A stretch of DNA of 64,000 bases from Halomonas sp. JB37 (GCF_002332255.1 NZ_NRGW01000001.1:124001-188000); one strand, 5' to 3'; numbered from the stretch's first letter, positions 1 to 10,939 are shown. The notes: generated by a model from the letters alone, not told the origin. Made by a program: numbers and translations.

Positions 1-245
1 GGAGTCGTTTGTAAAATCTAAGGTGTATTACGTCCAGACACCTCAGTACCTCACAAATACTTTTGCAAACTACATTCCGTTCACTTCTTTGCTTCTTTAT
101 TTCAAACAGTTGAAAATTTCACACGCGACAAACGTCGAAAGACCCAAACCTAACGATGGATGGAAATCCGCACGATTAAAATCGGCGTTTGTGCAGATTT
201 CCGCGCACTAACACTTGCACTCCCCATGGTCTATCCACCAACGCA
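1..245 (-). other. Intergenic region downstream of rpsO, possible pnp leader
   Basis: No convincing coding frame is visible. In related gammaproteobacteria the gene after rpsO is pnp (polynucleotide phosphorylase), which would start just left of base 1. The segment would then be the pnp 5' leader. On the minus strand it can form a stem from about 43 to 17 (GAGGTGT pairing with ACACCTT), the sort of hairpin found in pnp leaders. Gene order is the main argument; pnp itself is not in the window. Confidence 0.35.
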
Positions 246-276
246 AAACGGGCAGCTCACAAGGAGCTGCCCGTTT
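246..276 (-). terminator. Rho-independent terminator after rpsO
   Basis: A 13-bp perfect stem (AAACGGGCAGCTC and its complement) with a 5-base loop lies 22 bases after the rpsO stop codon. On the minus strand it ends in a short T run. It should separate most rpsO transcription from the downstream gene. Confidence 0.75.
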
Positions 277-297
277 CTCAATCTTTGCCAGTAATAC

Positions 298-567
298 TTA
301 GCGGCGAAGACCTAAACGCTGAATCAGAGACTGATAGCGTTCGAAATCTTTACGCTTTAGGTAGTCCAGCAGCTTACGACGCTGGTTAACCATGCGGATC
401 AGACCACGACGTGAGTGGTGATCCTGCTTGTTGGTCTTGAAGTGATCCTGCAGGCCATTGATGTTGGCGCTCAGCAGTGCAACCTGCACTTCAGGGGAAC
501 CCGTATCGTTATCGCCGCGGCCGTATTCGGTGACGATCTCGGCCTTCTTCTCAGCGGTTAAAGCCAT
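298..567 (-). CDS. rpsO: 30S ribosomal protein S15
   Basis: S15 binds the central domain of 16S rRNA early in 30S assembly and contributes to an intersubunit bridge. The product is 89 residues, the usual length, and shows family signatures such as the [10 protein letters not shown] segment and the C-terminal [12 protein letters not shown] helix. A GGAG Shine-Dalgarno lies 6 bases before the ATG. It is the last gene of the rimP-nusA-infB-rbfA-truB-rpsO block and is followed by a strong terminator. In relatives S15 represses its own translation through the mRNA leader; that is family knowledge and was not checked here. Confidence 0.98.
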   Translation of the reverse strand: MALTAEKKAEIVTEYGRGDNDTGSPEVQVALLSANINGLQDHFKTNKQDHHSRRGLIRMVNQRRKLLDYLKRKDFERYQSLIQRLGLRR

Positions 568-675
568 CTGTATCTCCAGTAAGCAATATGCCTAAAAATG
601 AATGGTTGAGACCACGCATATTTGCAGTCTCAGGCTACTATTTTCGCGTAGATGGTCACTTCCTTGCAACGCATC

Positions 676-1596
676 TCACGAGATAGCGACGGTACTTAAC
701 AGTCGCTTAGGCGCCACTTCCTGGGCACCTTTCACTACACCAAGACCGATAAACGTCTCGGCATAATAAAGTCTGGCTACGTCGTCCGGCCCTAAGGCGC
801 CGGTTTCGAGCGTAACGGGCTGGCCATAGGCCAAACGCGAATGCGCGATGTCATCTACCGTTAATGACGGTAAGTGATTGACCAACACATCCACCGGCAT
901 TAGCTCAGCTTCCAAAGCGGCCTGATCGGCCAATGCTTCTAGCGCCTCTAGTGTCCACATCGCGTCGGCTAAAAAAGGCCCTGTTTTAAGCCTTCTTAAC
1001 TGGCTGATGTGCGCACCACAGCCCAACGCTTGGCCAATATCTTCAGCTAACGTGCGGATGTAAGTGCCTTTACTGCAGCTTACTTCCAGCTCAAAAGCAG
1101 TGCCGTCAAACGATAATAGGCGCGCATCATACACGCTTACACGCCGCGCTGCACGCTCTACGTGCTTGCCTTCGCGGGCCAGCTCATAAAGCTTTTTGCC
1201 CTGATGCTTGAGAGCAGAATACATGGGCGGCACTTGGTCAATCTCACCACGAAAGCGTGTCAGCACTGCTTCCACGTCATCAATGGTTAAATTGGGTACG
1301 TCATGCTGCGCAATAATCCTGCCTTCTGCATCGCCGGTATCGGTCATCACGCCCAGCTCTACACGCGTGCGATATACCTTATCGGCTTCCAGCAAGTGCG
1401 ATGAAAACTTGGTGGCTTCGCCTAAGCAAATCGGCAATAAGCCGGTTGCCATCGGATCTAACGTGCCCGTATGACCGGCTTTTTGGGCCTGAAACAAACG
1501 GCGAACACGCTGCAGCGCATGATTGCTGGAAAGCCCTTTGGGCTTATCCAGCAGCAGTACGCCGTTAACCGGCAAGCCGCGACGTTGACGTGCCAC
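676..1596 (-). CDS. truB: tRNA pseudouridine-55 synthase TruB
   Basis: TruB converts U55 in the T-loop of tRNAs to pseudouridine. The 306-residue product carries the catalytic motif GTLDPMATG with the nucleophilic Asp near residue 47 and the KxxGLSSN motif near residue 20, followed by a C-terminal PUA-like region (about 250-306). The start codon is GTG and shares its G with the TAG stop of rbfA (TAGTG), so the two genes are translationally coupled. Length and order match other gammaproteobacteria. Confidence 0.97.
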   Translation of the reverse strand: MARQRRGLPVNGVLLLDKPKGLSSNHALQRVRRLFQAQKAGHTGTLDPMATGLLPICLGEATKFSSHLLEADKVYRTRVELGVMTDTGDAEGRIIAQHDVPNLTIDDVEAVLTRFRGEIDQVPPMYSALKHQGKKLYELAREGKHVERAARRVSVYDARLLSFDGTAFELEVSCSKGTYIRTLAEDIGQALGCGAHISQLRRLKTGPFLADAMWTLEALEALADQAALEAELMPVDVLVNHLPSLTVDDIAHSRLAYGQPVTLETGALGPDDVARLYYAETFIGLGVVKGAQEVAPKRLLSTVAIS

Positions 1597-2030
1597 TAGC
1601 GAGTTTCCTCACTTTGCTCGGCGTCTTGGTCACTGTCTTGATAATCGCCATCGCTATCGTCCTGATAGCGCGCGCGGTCAGTCGTCACCGCCTCATCAAT
1701 TAATGAGGAGAGATGCTGACCACGAACCACGCTTTCATCGAAATGAAAGCGTAACTCCGGTACATGACGCAGCTTGATGCGCTTAGCAATTTGGCTTCTT
1801 AGAAAACCAGCGGCACGTTTAAGCACCTGGAGGTTCTCTTTAATACGCTCAGGCTCCTGCTCACCCAACAGGGTGACATACACATCGGAGTAGCCAAGGT
1901 CGCGGCTAACGGTGACACCGCTGACCGTGACCATGCCTAAGCGCGGGTCTTTCACTTCTCGTTGGATCAACACCGCCAGCTCCTTTTGGAGCTGGTCGGC
2001 TACCCGGTCGGTACGCTTAAATTCGCGCAT
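1596..2030 (-). CDS. rbfA: Ribosome-binding factor A
   Basis: RbfA is a KH-domain factor that binds the 30S subunit and helps mature the 5' end of 16S rRNA; it is important at low temperature. The 144-residue product has the conserved N-terminus (RTDRVADQLQKELA) and the VPELRFHFDESV segment of the KH fold, followed by an acidic Asp/Glu/Ser-rich tail that is longer than in E. coli and in keeping with a halophile proteome. A GAGGAGCT Shine-Dalgarno precedes the ATG. It lies 18 bases after infB and abuts truB. Confidence 0.96.
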   Translation of the reverse strand: MREFKRTDRVADQLQKELAVLIQREVKDPRLGMVTVSGVTVSRDLGYSDVYVTLLGEQEPERIKENLQVLKRAAGFLRSQIAKRIKLRHVPELRFHFDESVVRGQHLSSLIDEAVTTDRARYQDDSDGDYQDSDQDAEQSEETR

Positions 2031-2048
2031 GGTTAGCTCCTCGTAACC

Positions 2049-4616
2049 TTACAGGCTACGCTCGACCTTCACTTGGTCGAAGACTTCAATCTTGTCACCG
2101 ACTTGAACATCGTTGTAGTTCTTCACGCCGATGCCACACTCCATACCGTTGCGCACTTCTTGTACATCATCTTTGAAGCGACGCAGCGATTCGAGTTCAC
2201 CTTCGTAAATAACGACGTCATCACGCAGTACGCGAATCTTCTTATTACGATGTACGCTGCCTTCAATAACCATACAGCCAGCAATCGCGCCAATCTTCGG
2301 TGCACGGAATACATCGCGCACTTCAGCAATACCCACGATTTCTTCTTTCCACTCAGGCGCGAGCATACCGCTCATCGCCTGTTTGACCTCATCGATCAAG
2401 TGGTAGATGACGCTGTAGTAGCGTAGATCCAAGCCTTCACGCTCGATAATTTCGCGGGCAGCAGCGTCAGCACGGACGTTAAAGCCAACAACGATGGCTT
2501 CAGACGCTAGCGCCAAGTTGGCATCGGTACCGGTGATACCACCAACACCCGAGGACACCACGGCCACTTCAACTTCTTCCGTCGAGAGCTCTTCCAAGGC
2601 ACCTTTGATCGCTTCCAGTGAACCTTGAACGTCGGCTTTGAGGACGATGTTGACCTTGGCCACTTCGTCTTGGCCCATCTGGCTGAACATGTTCTCCAGC
2701 TTGGCCTTCTGCTGACGCGCTAGGCGCACTTCGCGGTATTTGCCTTGACGGAAGTTAGCGACTTCACGCGCTTTCTTCTCGTCCGCGACAACCATAAAGT
2801 CGTCACCGGCATCCGGCGTACCGCCCAAGCCCTGAATTTCTACGGGCATGGCCGGGCCAACCGAATCAACTTGCTGGGCAAGTTCGTTAGTCAGCGCACG
2901 GACACGACCATAGTGCAGGCCTGCCAGGACGATATCACCCTTCTTGAGCGTTCCGTTTTGAACCAGCACGGTAGCGACCGGACCACGACCTTTATCAAGG
3001 CGTGACTCAACTACCACACCTTTACCGGGCGCAGAAGGCACGGCTTTTAACTCAAGCACTTCGGAGGCCAGCTGGATCGCTTCCAGCAGCTCTTCCATGC
3101 CTTCGCCTGTCTTAGCAGACACGTGAACAAACTGGGTATCACCGCCCCACTCTTCTGAGATCACGCCGTGCTGGGAAAGCTCGTTCTTGATGCGGTCCAG
3201 ATCGATGCCTTGCTTATCAATCTTATTGACCGCGACGACCATCGGTACGCCAGCAGCTTTGGAGTGCTCGATAGCCTCAACGGTTTGCGGCATAACGCCG
3301 TCATCCGCTGCGACCACGAGAATCACCACGTCTGTCGCCTTGGCACCACGGGCACGCATAGCAGTAAACGCCGCGTGACCAGGAGTATCCAGGAAGGTCA
3401 CACCACCGTGGTTATCTTCCACGTGGTAGGCACCGATGTGCTGGGTAATACCACCCGCTTCACCGGTTGCTACCTTCGCTTTACGGATGTAATCCAGCAG
3501 CGAGGTTTTACCGTGGTCAACGTGACCCATTACGGTAACGACGGGCGAACGCGTAATCTCGTCGCCTTCATAGGAGATGCCTTCCAGCATTTCCGTTTCC
3601 AGCGCATCATCTTTGACTAGCTTCGGCGTATGGCCCATCTCTTCTACCACGATCGCTGCTGTATCTTGATCAATGGTTTGGTTGATGGTGACCGCCGCGC
3701 CCATGTTAAACATGGCCTTGATGACTTCGTTGGCCTTGATCGACATTTTGTCGGCCAATTCCGCCACGCTGATAGACTCAGGGATCGATACTTCACGCAC
3801 GATCGGCTGGGTCGGCTTTTGGAAAGCGTGCTTGCCATTGCCGGTCTGGTTGCCACCACGGCGACCACCGCGACGCTGCTCGGCACGTTTTACTTTCTTG
3901 CCCGCGCCACCGCGTTTACGCTCTTCTCGATCACCACGATCTTCATCGTCACGACGACCTTTCTTAGCTGCCGCTTTCTTAGGCGGAGCAGTACGACGGT
4001 CAGTGCGGCCTTCTTTCGGCGGCGCTGGCGGCATATCTTCACCCGACGGTGCATCGTCGATTTCAAGATTAGGCACTTCGATATCAGGCGTCGCCGGCGC
4101 TTTCGCTGCAGCAGGTGCTTTCGGCTTAGCGTCAGCAGCCTTCTTACTAGCAGCTTCTTCAGTGGCTTTAGCTGCCTGGGCTTTCTGCGCAGCGGCTTTC
4201 TCTTCAGCTTGGCGAGCGTCCAACACTTTACGCTCAGCTTCGGCTTCAGCCATATCGCCTACCAGCTGGCGCGGGCCCGTGTAGCTTGGCTCGGCAGCTT
4301 TCGGCTTTTCATTTTCAGCGCTTTTTACGTAAGTTTTCTTTTTACGTACCTGCACTTCGATGGTTTTACCGCGCTCGCCGGTATTGATGCGGCTGCGTGT
4401 TTTACGCGTCAGCGTGATGCGGTTTTTACCTGCCTCGGCCGTATCGCTACCGCCATGGCTTTTCTGCAAAAAACTCAACAGCTTTTGCTTATCTTCTTCA
4501 GATACAGCATCGCTTTCAGAAGCGTGCTTCAAACCCGCTTCTTTCATTTGCTCTAATAGGCGGGGCGCATCACGGCCCACCTTTACTGCGAAATCTTTAA
4601 CTGTCATATCTGACAT
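2049..4616 (-). CDS. infB: Translation initiation factor IF-2
   Basis: IF-2 is the GTPase that delivers fMet-tRNA to the 30S subunit and promotes subunit joining. The 855-residue product has an N-terminal IF2_N domain (about 1-50), a long Ala/Lys/Glu-rich linker (about 90-260), a second IF2_N domain (about 270-325), then the G domain with G1 GHVDHGKT at 364-371, DTPGHAAF near 410 and NKID near 465, and C-terminal beta-barrel and fMet-tRNA binding domains. A strong GGAGGG ribosome site lies 6 bases before the ATG. It sits 27 bases after nusA, as in the classical nusA-infB operon. Confidence 0.98.
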   Translation of the reverse strand: MSDMTVKDFAVKVGRDAPRLLEQMKEAGLKHASESDAVSEEDKQKLLSFLQKSHGGSDTAEAGKNRITLTRKTRSRINTGERGKTIEVQVRKKKTYVKSAENEKPKAAEPSYTGPRQLVGDMAEAEAERKVLDARQAEEKAAAQKAQAAKATEEAASKKAADAKPKAPAAAKAPATPDIEVPNLEIDDAPSGEDMPPAPPKEGRTDRRTAPPKKAAAKKGRRDDEDRGDREERKRGGAGKKVKRAEQRRGGRRGGNQTGNGKHAFQKPTQPIVREVSIPESISVAELADKMSIKANEVIKAMFNMGAAVTINQTIDQDTAAIVVEEMGHTPKLVKDDALETEMLEGISYEGDEITRSPVVTVMGHVDHGKTSLLDYIRKAKVATGEAGGITQHIGAYHVEDNHGGVTFLDTPGHAAFTAMRARGAKATDVVILVVAADDGVMPQTVEAIEHSKAAGVPMVVAVNKIDKQGIDLDRIKNELSQHGVISEEWGGDTQFVHVSAKTGEGMEELLEAIQLASEVLELKAVPSAPGKGVVVESRLDKGRGPVATVLVQNGTLKKGDIVLAGLHYGRVRALTNELAQQVDSVGPAMPVEIQGLGGTPDAGDDFMVVADEKKAREVANFRQGKYREVRLARQQKAKLENMFSQMGQDEVAKVNIVLKADVQGSLEAIKGALEELSTEEVEVAVVSSGVGGITGTDANLALASEAIVVGFNVRADAAAREIIEREGLDLRYYSVIYHLIDEVKQAMSGMLAPEWKEEIVGIAEVRDVFRAPKIGAIAGCMVIEGSVHRNKKIRVLRDDVVIYEGELESLRRFKDDVQEVRNGMECGIGVKNYNDVQVGDKIEVFDQVKVERSL

Positions 4617-4643
4617 AGTGACCCTCCTCAGCCCGAGACCTGT

Positions 4644-6158
4644 TTACTGTGTGTTCGAATCCGATGCGTCATCGACTTCAAACCAGGGCGCACGGGCAGT
4701 CATGATCAATGCCGCTGCGCGCGCTTCGTCCAACTCCTCGATATCGACCAGATCGTCGACAGACTGCTCGGCGAGATCTTCCATGGTAACAATGCCGCGA
4801 CTGGCCAGAATGAAGGCCAGATGGCGCTCCATGCCATCCATTTCCAGCAGATCGGCCGCTGGTTGGGCACCGTCTAGCGCTTCTTCCGAGGCAATCGCCA
4901 TCGTCAGCAGCTCGTCTTTCGCACGTGCACGAAGTTCCTCGACCAAATCCTCATCAAACTCTTCGATTTCGAGCATTTCTTCCAGCGGCACGTAGGCGAC
5001 TTCTTCTAGGGTTGTGAACCCTTCTTCCACCAACAGGCGGGCAACGTCTTCATCCACTTCAAGGTGCTGGACAAAAGAGTCGACCAGGCTATCAATTTCT
5101 TGATCGCGCTTGGTCTCAGCTTCTTCTTCGGTCATGACATTGATACGCCAGCCGGTTAGCTCTGAGGCCAAACGCACGTTCTGACCACTACGGCCAATGG
5201 CCTGGGCAAGATTATCTTGCGCCACCGCCACATCCATCGCGTGGGCGTCTTCATCCACCAGGATCGACCCAACGTCAGCCGGCGCCATGGCGTTGATCAC
5301 CAATTGAGCGGGGTTGTCGTCCCAAAGCACGATATCGACACGCTCATTTTGCAGTTCAGATGAAACGGCTTGAACGCGTGAACCGCGCATGCCGACACAG
5401 GCACCCACGGGATCAATACGGCGATCATTCGTTTTTACCGCAATTTTAGCGCGTGAACCGGGATCGCGCGCAGCCCCTTTGATCTCAATTAGCTGCTCAG
5501 CGATCTCAGGCACTTCAATTTTGAACAGTTCAATAATGAACTCAGGACATGTGCGTGACAGCTGAAGCTGTGCACCGCGAGCCTCAGGATCCACTTTAAC
5601 TAACAGCGCACGCACCCGCTCGTTCATGCGGTAGCGTTCGCCGTGAATCATTTCATTGCGCGGTAAAAATGCTTCAGCATTTTCGCCCAAATCAATGATT
5701 AGGCCATCACGAGTGGTCTTTTTAACAATACCGGCAACCAGCTCGCCCTCACGATCAGCGTACTGACGCACCACTTCTGCACGCTCAGCCTCGCGCACTT
5801 TTTGCACGATCACTTGCTTGGCGGTTTGCGCAGCAATACGGCCAAAAGACGCGCTTTCAATGCTTTTCTCAACCACGTCGCCTAGCTTAAGCGGCGGGTC
5901 ACGCTGCTCGGCGATGGTCTCTTTGATTTCGTAATCAGGCGTTTCGAATTCGTCATCTTCCACGACTGTCCAGAAACGGAAGGTTTCGTATTCGCCGGTG
6001 CGGCGGTCAATATGCACGCGCACATTGGCTTCTTCTTTATCAAAACGCTTGCGTGACGCGCTCGCAAGAGCGGCTTCTACCGCTGCGAAGATGACATCAC
6101 GCGGGACGCCCTTCTCATTGGAGATCGCGTCAACGACCATTAAAATTTCTTTACTCAT
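4644..6158 (-). CDS. nusA: Transcription termination/antitermination factor NusA
   Basis: NusA binds RNA polymerase and modulates pausing, intrinsic termination and antitermination at rRNA operons. The 504-residue protein has the N-terminal RNAP-binding domain (1-about 130), an S1 domain (about 135-200), two KH domains (about 200-345, including [11 protein letters not shown] and [13 protein letters not shown]) and two acidic helix-hairpin-helix repeats at the C-terminus (about 365-500), the full gammaproteobacterial architecture. GAGG lies 7 bases before the ATG. It is in an operon with rimP upstream and infB downstream. Confidence 0.98.
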   Translation of the reverse strand: MSKEILMVVDAISNEKGVPRDVIFAAVEAALASASRKRFDKEEANVRVHIDRRTGEYETFRFWTVVEDDEFETPDYEIKETIAEQRDPPLKLGDVVEKSIESASFGRIAAQTAKQVIVQKVREAERAEVVRQYADREGELVAGIVKKTTRDGLIIDLGENAEAFLPRNEMIHGERYRMNERVRALLVKVDPEARGAQLQLSRTCPEFIIELFKIEVPEIAEQLIEIKGAARDPGSRAKIAVKTNDRRIDPVGACVGMRGSRVQAVSSELQNERVDIVLWDDNPAQLVINAMAPADVGSILVDEDAHAMDVAVAQDNLAQAIGRSGQNVRLASELTGWRINVMTEEEAETKRDQEIDSLVDSFVQHLEVDEDVARLLVEEGFTTLEEVAYVPLEEMLEIEEFDEDLVEELRARAKDELLTMAIASEEALDGAQPAADLLEMDGMERHLAFILASRGIVTMEDLAEQSVDDLVDIEELDEARAAALIMTARAPWFEVDDASDSNTQ

Positions 6159-6230
6159 GCGTATGCCTCGCCAGAAAACCTATCCTTATGTGCATCACCC
6201 CGGCAGCCTGCCGGCAGCGCCGCCACTCGG

Positions 6231-6692
6231 TCAATTGTCGAACTGCGGTACAATGTGAGCAGAATCAATACTTTCAATTGGAAAGCAGTACTCTTCGCTA
6301 TCCAGCTGTAGCAGCACCTCATCTCCCTCAACACCCACCAGCAGCCCTTGATACTTGCGCCGCCCATCAAAGGCAGTGCGCAGTTTCAGCGCGACGTGGT
6401 GACCTTGAAAGCGGGTAAACTGATCCAGGGAATACAAGGGACGTGCCATGCCTGGCGAGGAAACTTCCAGCCGATACTCACCGGCAATGGGGTCTTCTAC
6501 ATCCATGACGGCACTGACCTGGCGGCTAATATCTGCGCAATTTTCCACGCTGACGCCATTCTCGCTTTCGATATAAATCACCAGCCGCGAGTTTTTGCCC
6601 TGGGAAAGATGGTCAATACCCCATAGCTCAAAGCCCATGGCGGCAACGACAGGTTCGATCAGCGCATGAAGCGCAGCGTGTTTAGTGGCCAC
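6231..6692 (-). CDS. rimP: Ribosome maturation factor RimP
   Basis: RimP is needed for late 30S subunit assembly. The 153-residue product begins at a GTG codon with AGGAG 8 bases upstream; an open frame continues further upstream, but through the terminator hairpin at 6858-6886, so the GTG start is preferred. Family features include LxxLIEPVVAAMGFELWGI at the N-terminus and the SSPGMARPL segment near the middle. It heads the protein-coding part of the rimP-nusA-infB-rbfA-truB-rpsO operon and lies downstream of tRNA-fMet, as metY-rimP does in E. coli. Confidence 0.95.
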   Translation of the reverse strand: MATKHAALHALIEPVVAAMGFELWGIDHLSQGKNSRLVIYIESENGVSVENCADISRQVSAVMDVEDPIAGEYRLEVSSPGMARPLYSLDQFTRFQGHHVALKLRTAFDGRRKYQGLLVGVEGDEVLLQLDSEEYCFPIESIDSAHIVPQFDN

Positions 6693-6857
6693 AGACAAAG
6701 CTCCTATAGCCGTTGAGTCAGACACCTGGCCAGGAGTTATAAGAAAAGCGAGGTGACTGATTGGCGTTACTCGGAAATGTGCCTCCGGCAACCCGGGCGG
6801 CATCCGCTTTAAAGCACTCTTGTTCACAAAAGCGCCGGCTAACCAAAAGCTACTAAC

Positions 6858-6886
6858 AAAAAGCCCCTTCACTGGAAGGGGCTTTT
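6858..6886 (-). terminator. Terminator between tRNA-fMet and rimP
   Basis: A 13-bp stem (AAAAAGCCCCTTC) with a 4-base loop and a T run follows the tRNA-fMet gene on the minus strand. It would end or attenuate tRNA transcription before rimP. The stem flanks allow function in both directions. Confidence 0.75.
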
Positions 6887-7004
6887 TAAAAGAAACCTTG
6901 GGTACCATCTTAACAACATGCGGCGGGTTAAACCTGCCAAGTCTGACTGCATTCAAATAACAACATGAGAAAACAATCTATCCTATTTACATGCTACTAG
7001 AAAA

Positions 7005-7081
<77 letters not shown>

Positions 7082-7123
7082 TCAATCTAGGTCGACGATA
7101 ATAGACACTTAATCTACTTACGT

Positions 7124-7155
7124 CAAGAACTACTTGTTTCAAGAACTACTTACTT
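7124..7155. repeat. Two 16-bp imperfect tandem repeats between tRNA genes
   Basis: Two adjacent copies of a 16-base unit beginning caagaactactt lie between the tRNA-fMet and tRNA-Leu genes; the last four bases differ. They are not coding. This is one of several short-period intergenic repeats in the window. Confidence 0.7.
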
Positions 7156-7179
7156 GAAACTGCCTTTTCCGACTCAGGT

Positions 7180-7219
7180 AACAAACTGGGCACTCTGAGA
7201 ACAAAACAGACATTCTGGG
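7180..7219. repeat. Two 20-bp imperfect tandem repeats between tRNA genes
   Basis: Two adjacent 20-base units, both starting aacaaa and ending in a ctctgag/ttctggg-type segment, about 75 percent alike by eye. They lie just downstream (minus strand) of tRNA-Leu and follow the 16-bp repeat pair. Possible slipped-strand duplication of a spacer. Confidence 0.5.
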
Positions 7220-7243
7220 AAGCTGATAAATCAGCCTAACAGA

Positions 7244-7330
7244 TGGTGCCGAAGGCGGGACTTGAACCCGCACGACCATACGGTCACTACCCCCTCAAGA
7301 TAGCGTGTCTACCAATTCCACCACTTCGGC
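7244..7330 (-). tRNA. tRNA-Leu (GAG anticodon)
   Basis: An 87-base class II tRNA with encoded CCA, anticodon loop TTGAGGG (anticodon GAG), a long variable arm (TGACCGTATGGTCG) and a GGTTCAAGTCC T-loop. It decodes CTC/CTT leucine codons. It sits between secG and the initiator tRNA, the conserved location of leuU in gammaproteobacteria. Confidence 0.95.
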
Positions 7331-7375
7331 ATCAGGGGAGGCTAAAGAAACGTTTGCTGCTAAGTCATCAACCAC

Positions 7376-7735
7376 TTAGTCGCTGCTTTCCTCTAGCACT
7401 GGCGCGGTATTATCCACACCTGCAGGCCTATCGTCAAGCGTTGGCACGCTTTGCTGCTGCTCGATCAAACGCGAGTCTGGGATGCCTGCTTCCGGTGCTT
7501 GGCCAGCCTGGGTAGCAAAGTAAGCTAACGCCATTGAGGTGACGAAAAACCCGGCAGCAAGCAGCCCCGTCGTACGCGACAAAAAGTTGCCGCTACCGCG
7601 CGAGCCGAAGACCGTTTGCGACGCACCGCCTCCGAAGGCAGCACCGGCTTCGGCACCTTTACCCTGCTGAAGCAGAATGAGTACCACTAGGGCGATAGCA
7701 ATCACCACATGGATCATAAGTATTGCAACTTGCAT
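7376..7735 (-). CDS. secG: Preprotein translocase subunit SecG
   Basis: SecG is the small subunit of the SecYEG channel and stimulates SecA-driven protein export across the inner membrane. The 119-residue product has two membrane segments (about 2-22 and 53-73) separated by the conserved cytoplasmic loop LLQQGKGAEAGAAFGGG, and an acidic C-terminal tail. The ATG at 7735 is preferred to an upstream start because AGGAT lies 8 bases before it and homologues begin with MxxAILMIHV. It is 4 bases after tpiA, so probably cotranscribed with glmM-tpiA. Confidence 0.95.
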   Translation of the reverse strand: MQVAILMIHVVIAIALVVLILLQQGKGAEAGAAFGGGASQTVFGSRGSGNFLSRTTGLLAAGFFVTSMALAYFATQAGQAPEAGIPDSRLIEQQQSVPTLDDRPAGVDNTAPVLEESSD

Positions 7736-7739
7736 GGCG

Positions 7740-8489
7740 TTATCCTGCTGACTGACAAATGGCATAAAAATCATCGATCTTAAGTGAGGCTCCGCCCACT
7801 AGACCGCCGTCTATATCCGGCTGAGCAAGCAGCTCCGCCGCATTACTTGCATTCATACTGCCGCCGTATAACAGCCGCAGCTGCTCGGCGAGCGCTTTAT
7901 CAAAACCGGCCTGGTAGGCGCGAATGCCCGCCATCACCTCTTGTGCCTGCTCAGGCGACGCCGTGCGCCCCGTACCAATTGCCCAAACGGGTTCGTAGGC
8001 AATGACTACCTGCTGGCGCTGATCGGGCTCTAAACGCGACATCACATGCCCGACCTGACGAAGCACGACATCCATCGTACGCCCTGCATCGCGCTCTTCA
8101 AGAGACTCACCCACGCAGAGAATCGGCGTAAGCTCGACACTTAAGGCTGCCAGCAGGCGGGCAAAAATCTGCTCGTCGCTTTCTTTATAGAGCTGGCGGC
8201 GCTCCGAATGTCCTACCAACACATAGGACACCGCAAACTCTTTGAGCATACGACCACTGACTTCACCGGTATGTGCCCCTGAGTGAAGAGGGTTCAATGT
8301 TTGCGCGCCCAGTGCCAGCACTGTCCCTTCGAACGCATGACGCGCCGCATCCAAATAAGGAAACGGCGGAATAATAACGACATCTACATTCGCTGGCGAC
8401 ACGGCGGCGGAGAAGGCTTGACCGAACTCATTGATCAACGCCACGGAACCGTTCATTTTCCAGTTACCGGCAATTAAAGGCGTACGCAT
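7740..8489 (-). CDS. tpiA: Triosephosphate isomerase
   Basis: Interconverts dihydroxyacetone phosphate and glyceraldehyde-3-phosphate in glycolysis and gluconeogenesis. The 249-residue TIM barrel has the N-terminal GNWKMNG with the catalytic Lys, VLVGHSERR with the catalytic His near residue 95, and YEPVWAIGTG with the catalytic Glu. Its place between glmM and secG matches Pseudomonas rather than E. coli. Confidence 0.98.
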   Translation of the reverse strand: MRTPLIAGNWKMNGSVALINEFGQAFSAAVSPANVDVVIIPPFPYLDAARHAFEGTVLALGAQTLNPLHSGAHTGEVSGRMLKEFAVSYVLVGHSERRQLYKESDEQIFARLLAALSVELTPILCVGESLEERDAGRTMDVVLRQVGHVMSRLEPDQRQQVVIAYEPVWAIGTGRTASPEQAQEVMAGIRAYQAGFDKALAEQLRLLYGGSMNASNAAELLAQPDIDGGLVGGASLKIDDFYAICQSAG

Positions 8490-8582
8490 CGACTGTCCTC
8501 ACTCAAGGTGGAGCGAAATGGTATAGGAGCGGCCTTATCAAGACAACCGCTGTTACAAGCACAGACTCAGTTTACGGCATCA

Positions 8583-9932
8583 TTAATCCAGCAAAGCCTT
8601 CACCTGAGCGGCCAGGTCGTTCGCCAATCGATCCACATCCAGATGGGCACGACCCTCTACCATCACGCGAATTAAAGGCTCTGTACCGGAAGGCCGGAGC
8701 AATACGCGACCCTCATCACCCAACGCCTGCTCCAATGCAGCAACCGCTTGCTGAAGCGGCGCCGATGCCATCACTTCTTTGGCATTGGTATCAGCGGGCA
8801 GGCGCACGTTGACGAGCGCTTGCGGGACTTTTTCTAGCTCTCTTAACAGCGTTGGCAGGCTCTTTTGCTCTCGCATCATCAGCGCCAACACTTGCAGCGC
8901 CGATACGATACCGTCGCCGGTCGTTTGCACATGGCCGCAGACAATATGCCCCGAAGACTCGCCGCCCAGCTCCCAGCCGTTCGTGGCCATGCGCTCCATC
9001 ACAAAGCGATCACCGACGTTAGCACGCTCAAAGGGTATGCCTAGCTTATCTAGCGCCATGGCTAATCCAAAATTGGACATCAGAGTGCCAACAACACCCC
9101 CTTCGAGCAAACCGCGCTCGTGGCGGTCTCGGGCAATAAGATAAAGAATATCATCGCCATCAATTTCACGACCGTCAGCGTCGACCAACAGCAAGCGGTC
9201 GCCGTCGCCATCAAACGCAATGCCCAAATCAGCACTCTGCTGAATGACCGCCGCACGCAGCGCAGCAGGATGCGTTGAACCCACCAGCTGATTAATGTTT
9301 AGCCCGTTAGGCGAGGCGCCAATTGTCGAGACGTCAGCTCCTAACTCACGGAAAACATTGGGTGCGATATGATAAGTAGCGCCGTGAGCACAGTCCAACA
9401 CGACTTTCAGGCCATGCAGGCTCAGCCGGTCGGGAAGCGTCGATTTGCAAAATTCAATATAGCGGCCCGCCGCGTCATCAATACGCGTTGCCTTACCCAG
9501 CTGAGCGGCCTCCGCAGTGGTTAATGGCGCCTCTAGCATCGCCTCAATACGATCTTCCGTTTCATCAGGCAGCTTTTTGCCTTCTGCTGAGAAGAACTTG
9601 ATGCCGTTGTCATCAAAAGGATTATGCGATGCTGAAATAACAATTCCCGCATCCGCACGAAACGTGCGGGTTAGGTAGGCAATACCCGGCGTTGGCATGG
9701 GCCCCAGCAGAGACACATCGACTCCCGCGGCAGAAAGCCCTGCCTCAAGCGCGGACTCAAACATATAGCCAGAGATGCGCGTATCTTTACCGATGAGCAC
9801 GCGCGTTCGGCCCTTATCACGACGCAGCACCTGACCGGCGGCCCACCCCAGCTTGAGCATAAAATCAGCGGTAATGGGGGCTTTTCCCACGGTGCCGCGA
9901 ATACCATCCGTACCAAAATAGCGCCTTGTCAT
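8583..9932 (-). CDS. glmM: Phosphoglucosamine mutase
   Basis: Converts glucosamine-6-phosphate to glucosamine-1-phosphate, the step before UDP-GlcNAc for peptidoglycan and LPS. The 449-residue product contains the phosphoserine loop [11 protein letters not shown] with the active Ser at 102, the metal-binding DGDGDR and the sugar-binding GGESSGH, and the C-terminal [15 protein letters not shown] phosphate-binding loop. Its ATG overlaps the folP stop by 4 bases (ATGA), showing translational coupling. Confidence 0.98.
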   Translation of the reverse strand: MTRRYFGTDGIRGTVGKAPITADFMLKLGWAAGQVLRRDKGRTRVLIGKDTRISGYMFESALEAGLSAAGVDVSLLGPMPTPGIAYLTRTFRADAGIVISASHNPFDDNGIKFFSAEGKKLPDETEDRIEAMLEAPLTTAEAAQLGKATRIDDAAGRYIEFCKSTLPDRLSLHGLKVVLDCAHGATYHIAPNVFRELGADVSTIGASPNGLNINQLVGSTHPAALRAAVIQQSADLGIAFDGDGDRLLLVDADGREIDGDDILYLIARDRHERGLLEGGVVGTLMSNFGLAMALDKLGIPFERANVGDRFVMERMATNGWELGGESSGHIVCGHVQTTGDGIVSALQVLALMMREQKSLPTLLRELEKVPQALVNVRLPADTNAKEVMASAPLQQAVAALEQALGDEGRVLLRPSGTEPLIRVMVEGRAHLDVDRLANDLAAQVKALLD

Positions 9933-10855
9933 GCACCAAACTCCTTAATCATCGACAGCTCAAACGGCGGCTCGCAGCCTTCTTGCAGTACCGCCCAGGT
10001 CATATTGACCGCATCAACCGTTGCAGCGACATCATGCACGCGAAGAATATTCGCACCCCGCTCCACCGCCATCGCCGCCAGCGCCACGCCACCAAACAGG
10101 CGCTCTTCTACCGGGCGGCCCAATACCTTGCCAATCATGCTTTTGCGTGACATACCCACCAACAGCGGAAGCCCCAGTGCCTGAAGAGACGCCATGCACT
10201 TCAGCAAGCGCAAGTTGTGCTCAACGGTCTTTCCAAAACCAAAGCCCGGGTCGATTAACAGCCTATTCCGACGCAGACCGGCCGCTTCACACTCGGCCAC
10301 TCGCCGCGCCAAATACTCGGCCACTTCGACCTCAACAGGCTGCTGATAATTCGGCGCCTGCTGCATATCCTGAGGCTCGCCCTGGCGATGCATCAAACAC
10401 ACCGGCAAGCCACTGCCCACCGCCGCCAACAGCGCTCCTTCGCGCTCTAACGCACGTACGTCGTTAATCATTCCGGCGCCCAGCCCACTTGCCTCCCGCA
10501 TCACGGCCGGGCAGCTGGTATCCACAGAGACCAGCGCATCCAGCTCGCGCACCAAGCGCTCTACCACTGGAGCCACTCGATCCAACTCCTCTTGGGAGCC
10601 AATCGCTAGAGCGCCGGGGCGTGTCGATTCGCCACCGACATCAATGATCGCCGCCCCTTCTGCCAGCATCTGCTCGGCATGCCGTAACGCGTCATCTAGC
10701 GCCACGTGCTGCCCGCCATCGGAAAAAGAGTCCGGCGTCACATTTAGTATACCCATCACACGCGGGAAGGATAAATCCAGCAGATGACGCCCACAGCGCA
10801 GCTGTAAATCACTGCCAGCGACGCGCTGAGGATATGTGTCCAAAGTTGATTTCAT
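9929..10855 (-). CDS. folP: Dihydropteroate synthase
   Basis: Condenses 6-hydroxymethyl-dihydropterin pyrophosphate with p-aminobenzoate in folate synthesis; this is the sulfonamide target. The 308-residue TIM barrel shows [15 protein letters not shown], the [11 protein letters not shown] loop and DPGFGFGKT. It is about 25 residues longer than E. coli FolP because of an N-terminal extension; no clear Shine-Dalgarno precedes the chosen ATG, so the true start could be a little further in. Overlaps glmM and follows ftsH across a strong terminator. Confidence 0.95.
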   Translation of the reverse strand: MKSTLDTYPQRVAGSDLQLRCGRHLLDLSFPRVMGILNVTPDSFSDGGQHVALDDALRHAEQMLAEGAAIIDVGGESTRPGALAIGSQEELDRVAPVVERLVRELDALVSVDTSCPAVMREASGLGAGMINDVRALEREGALLAAVGSGLPVCLMHRQGEPQDMQQAPNYQQPVEVEVAEYLARRVAECEAAGLRRNRLLIDPGFGFGKTVEHNLRLLKCMASLQALGLPLLVGMSRKSMIGKVLGRPVEERLFGGVALAAMAVERGANILRVHDVAATVDAVNMTWAVLQEGCEPPFELSMIKEFGA

Positions 10856-10910
10856 GCTGCAGCCTAGTCAAGAAGAAAAACGTGGCAGTCGTATGTGAAA
10901 AGCATAACAA

Positions 10911-10939
10911 AAAAGGCGCCCCTTGACGGGGCGCCTTTT
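10911..10939 (-). terminator. Terminator after ftsH
   Basis: A perfect GC-rich stem (AAAAGGCGCCCC and complement, 5-base loop) followed on the minus strand by a T-rich run lies 20 bases after the ftsH stop. It separates rlmE-ftsH from folP-glmM-tpiA-secG. Confidence 0.85.

Noticed and set aside
3630..4556. Long plus-strand open frame (about 308 codons) opposite infB
   Set aside because: It is antisense to the conserved infB frame, rich in Phe/Arg/His as expected from the complement of a Lys/Glu/Ala-rich gene, and has no ribosome site.
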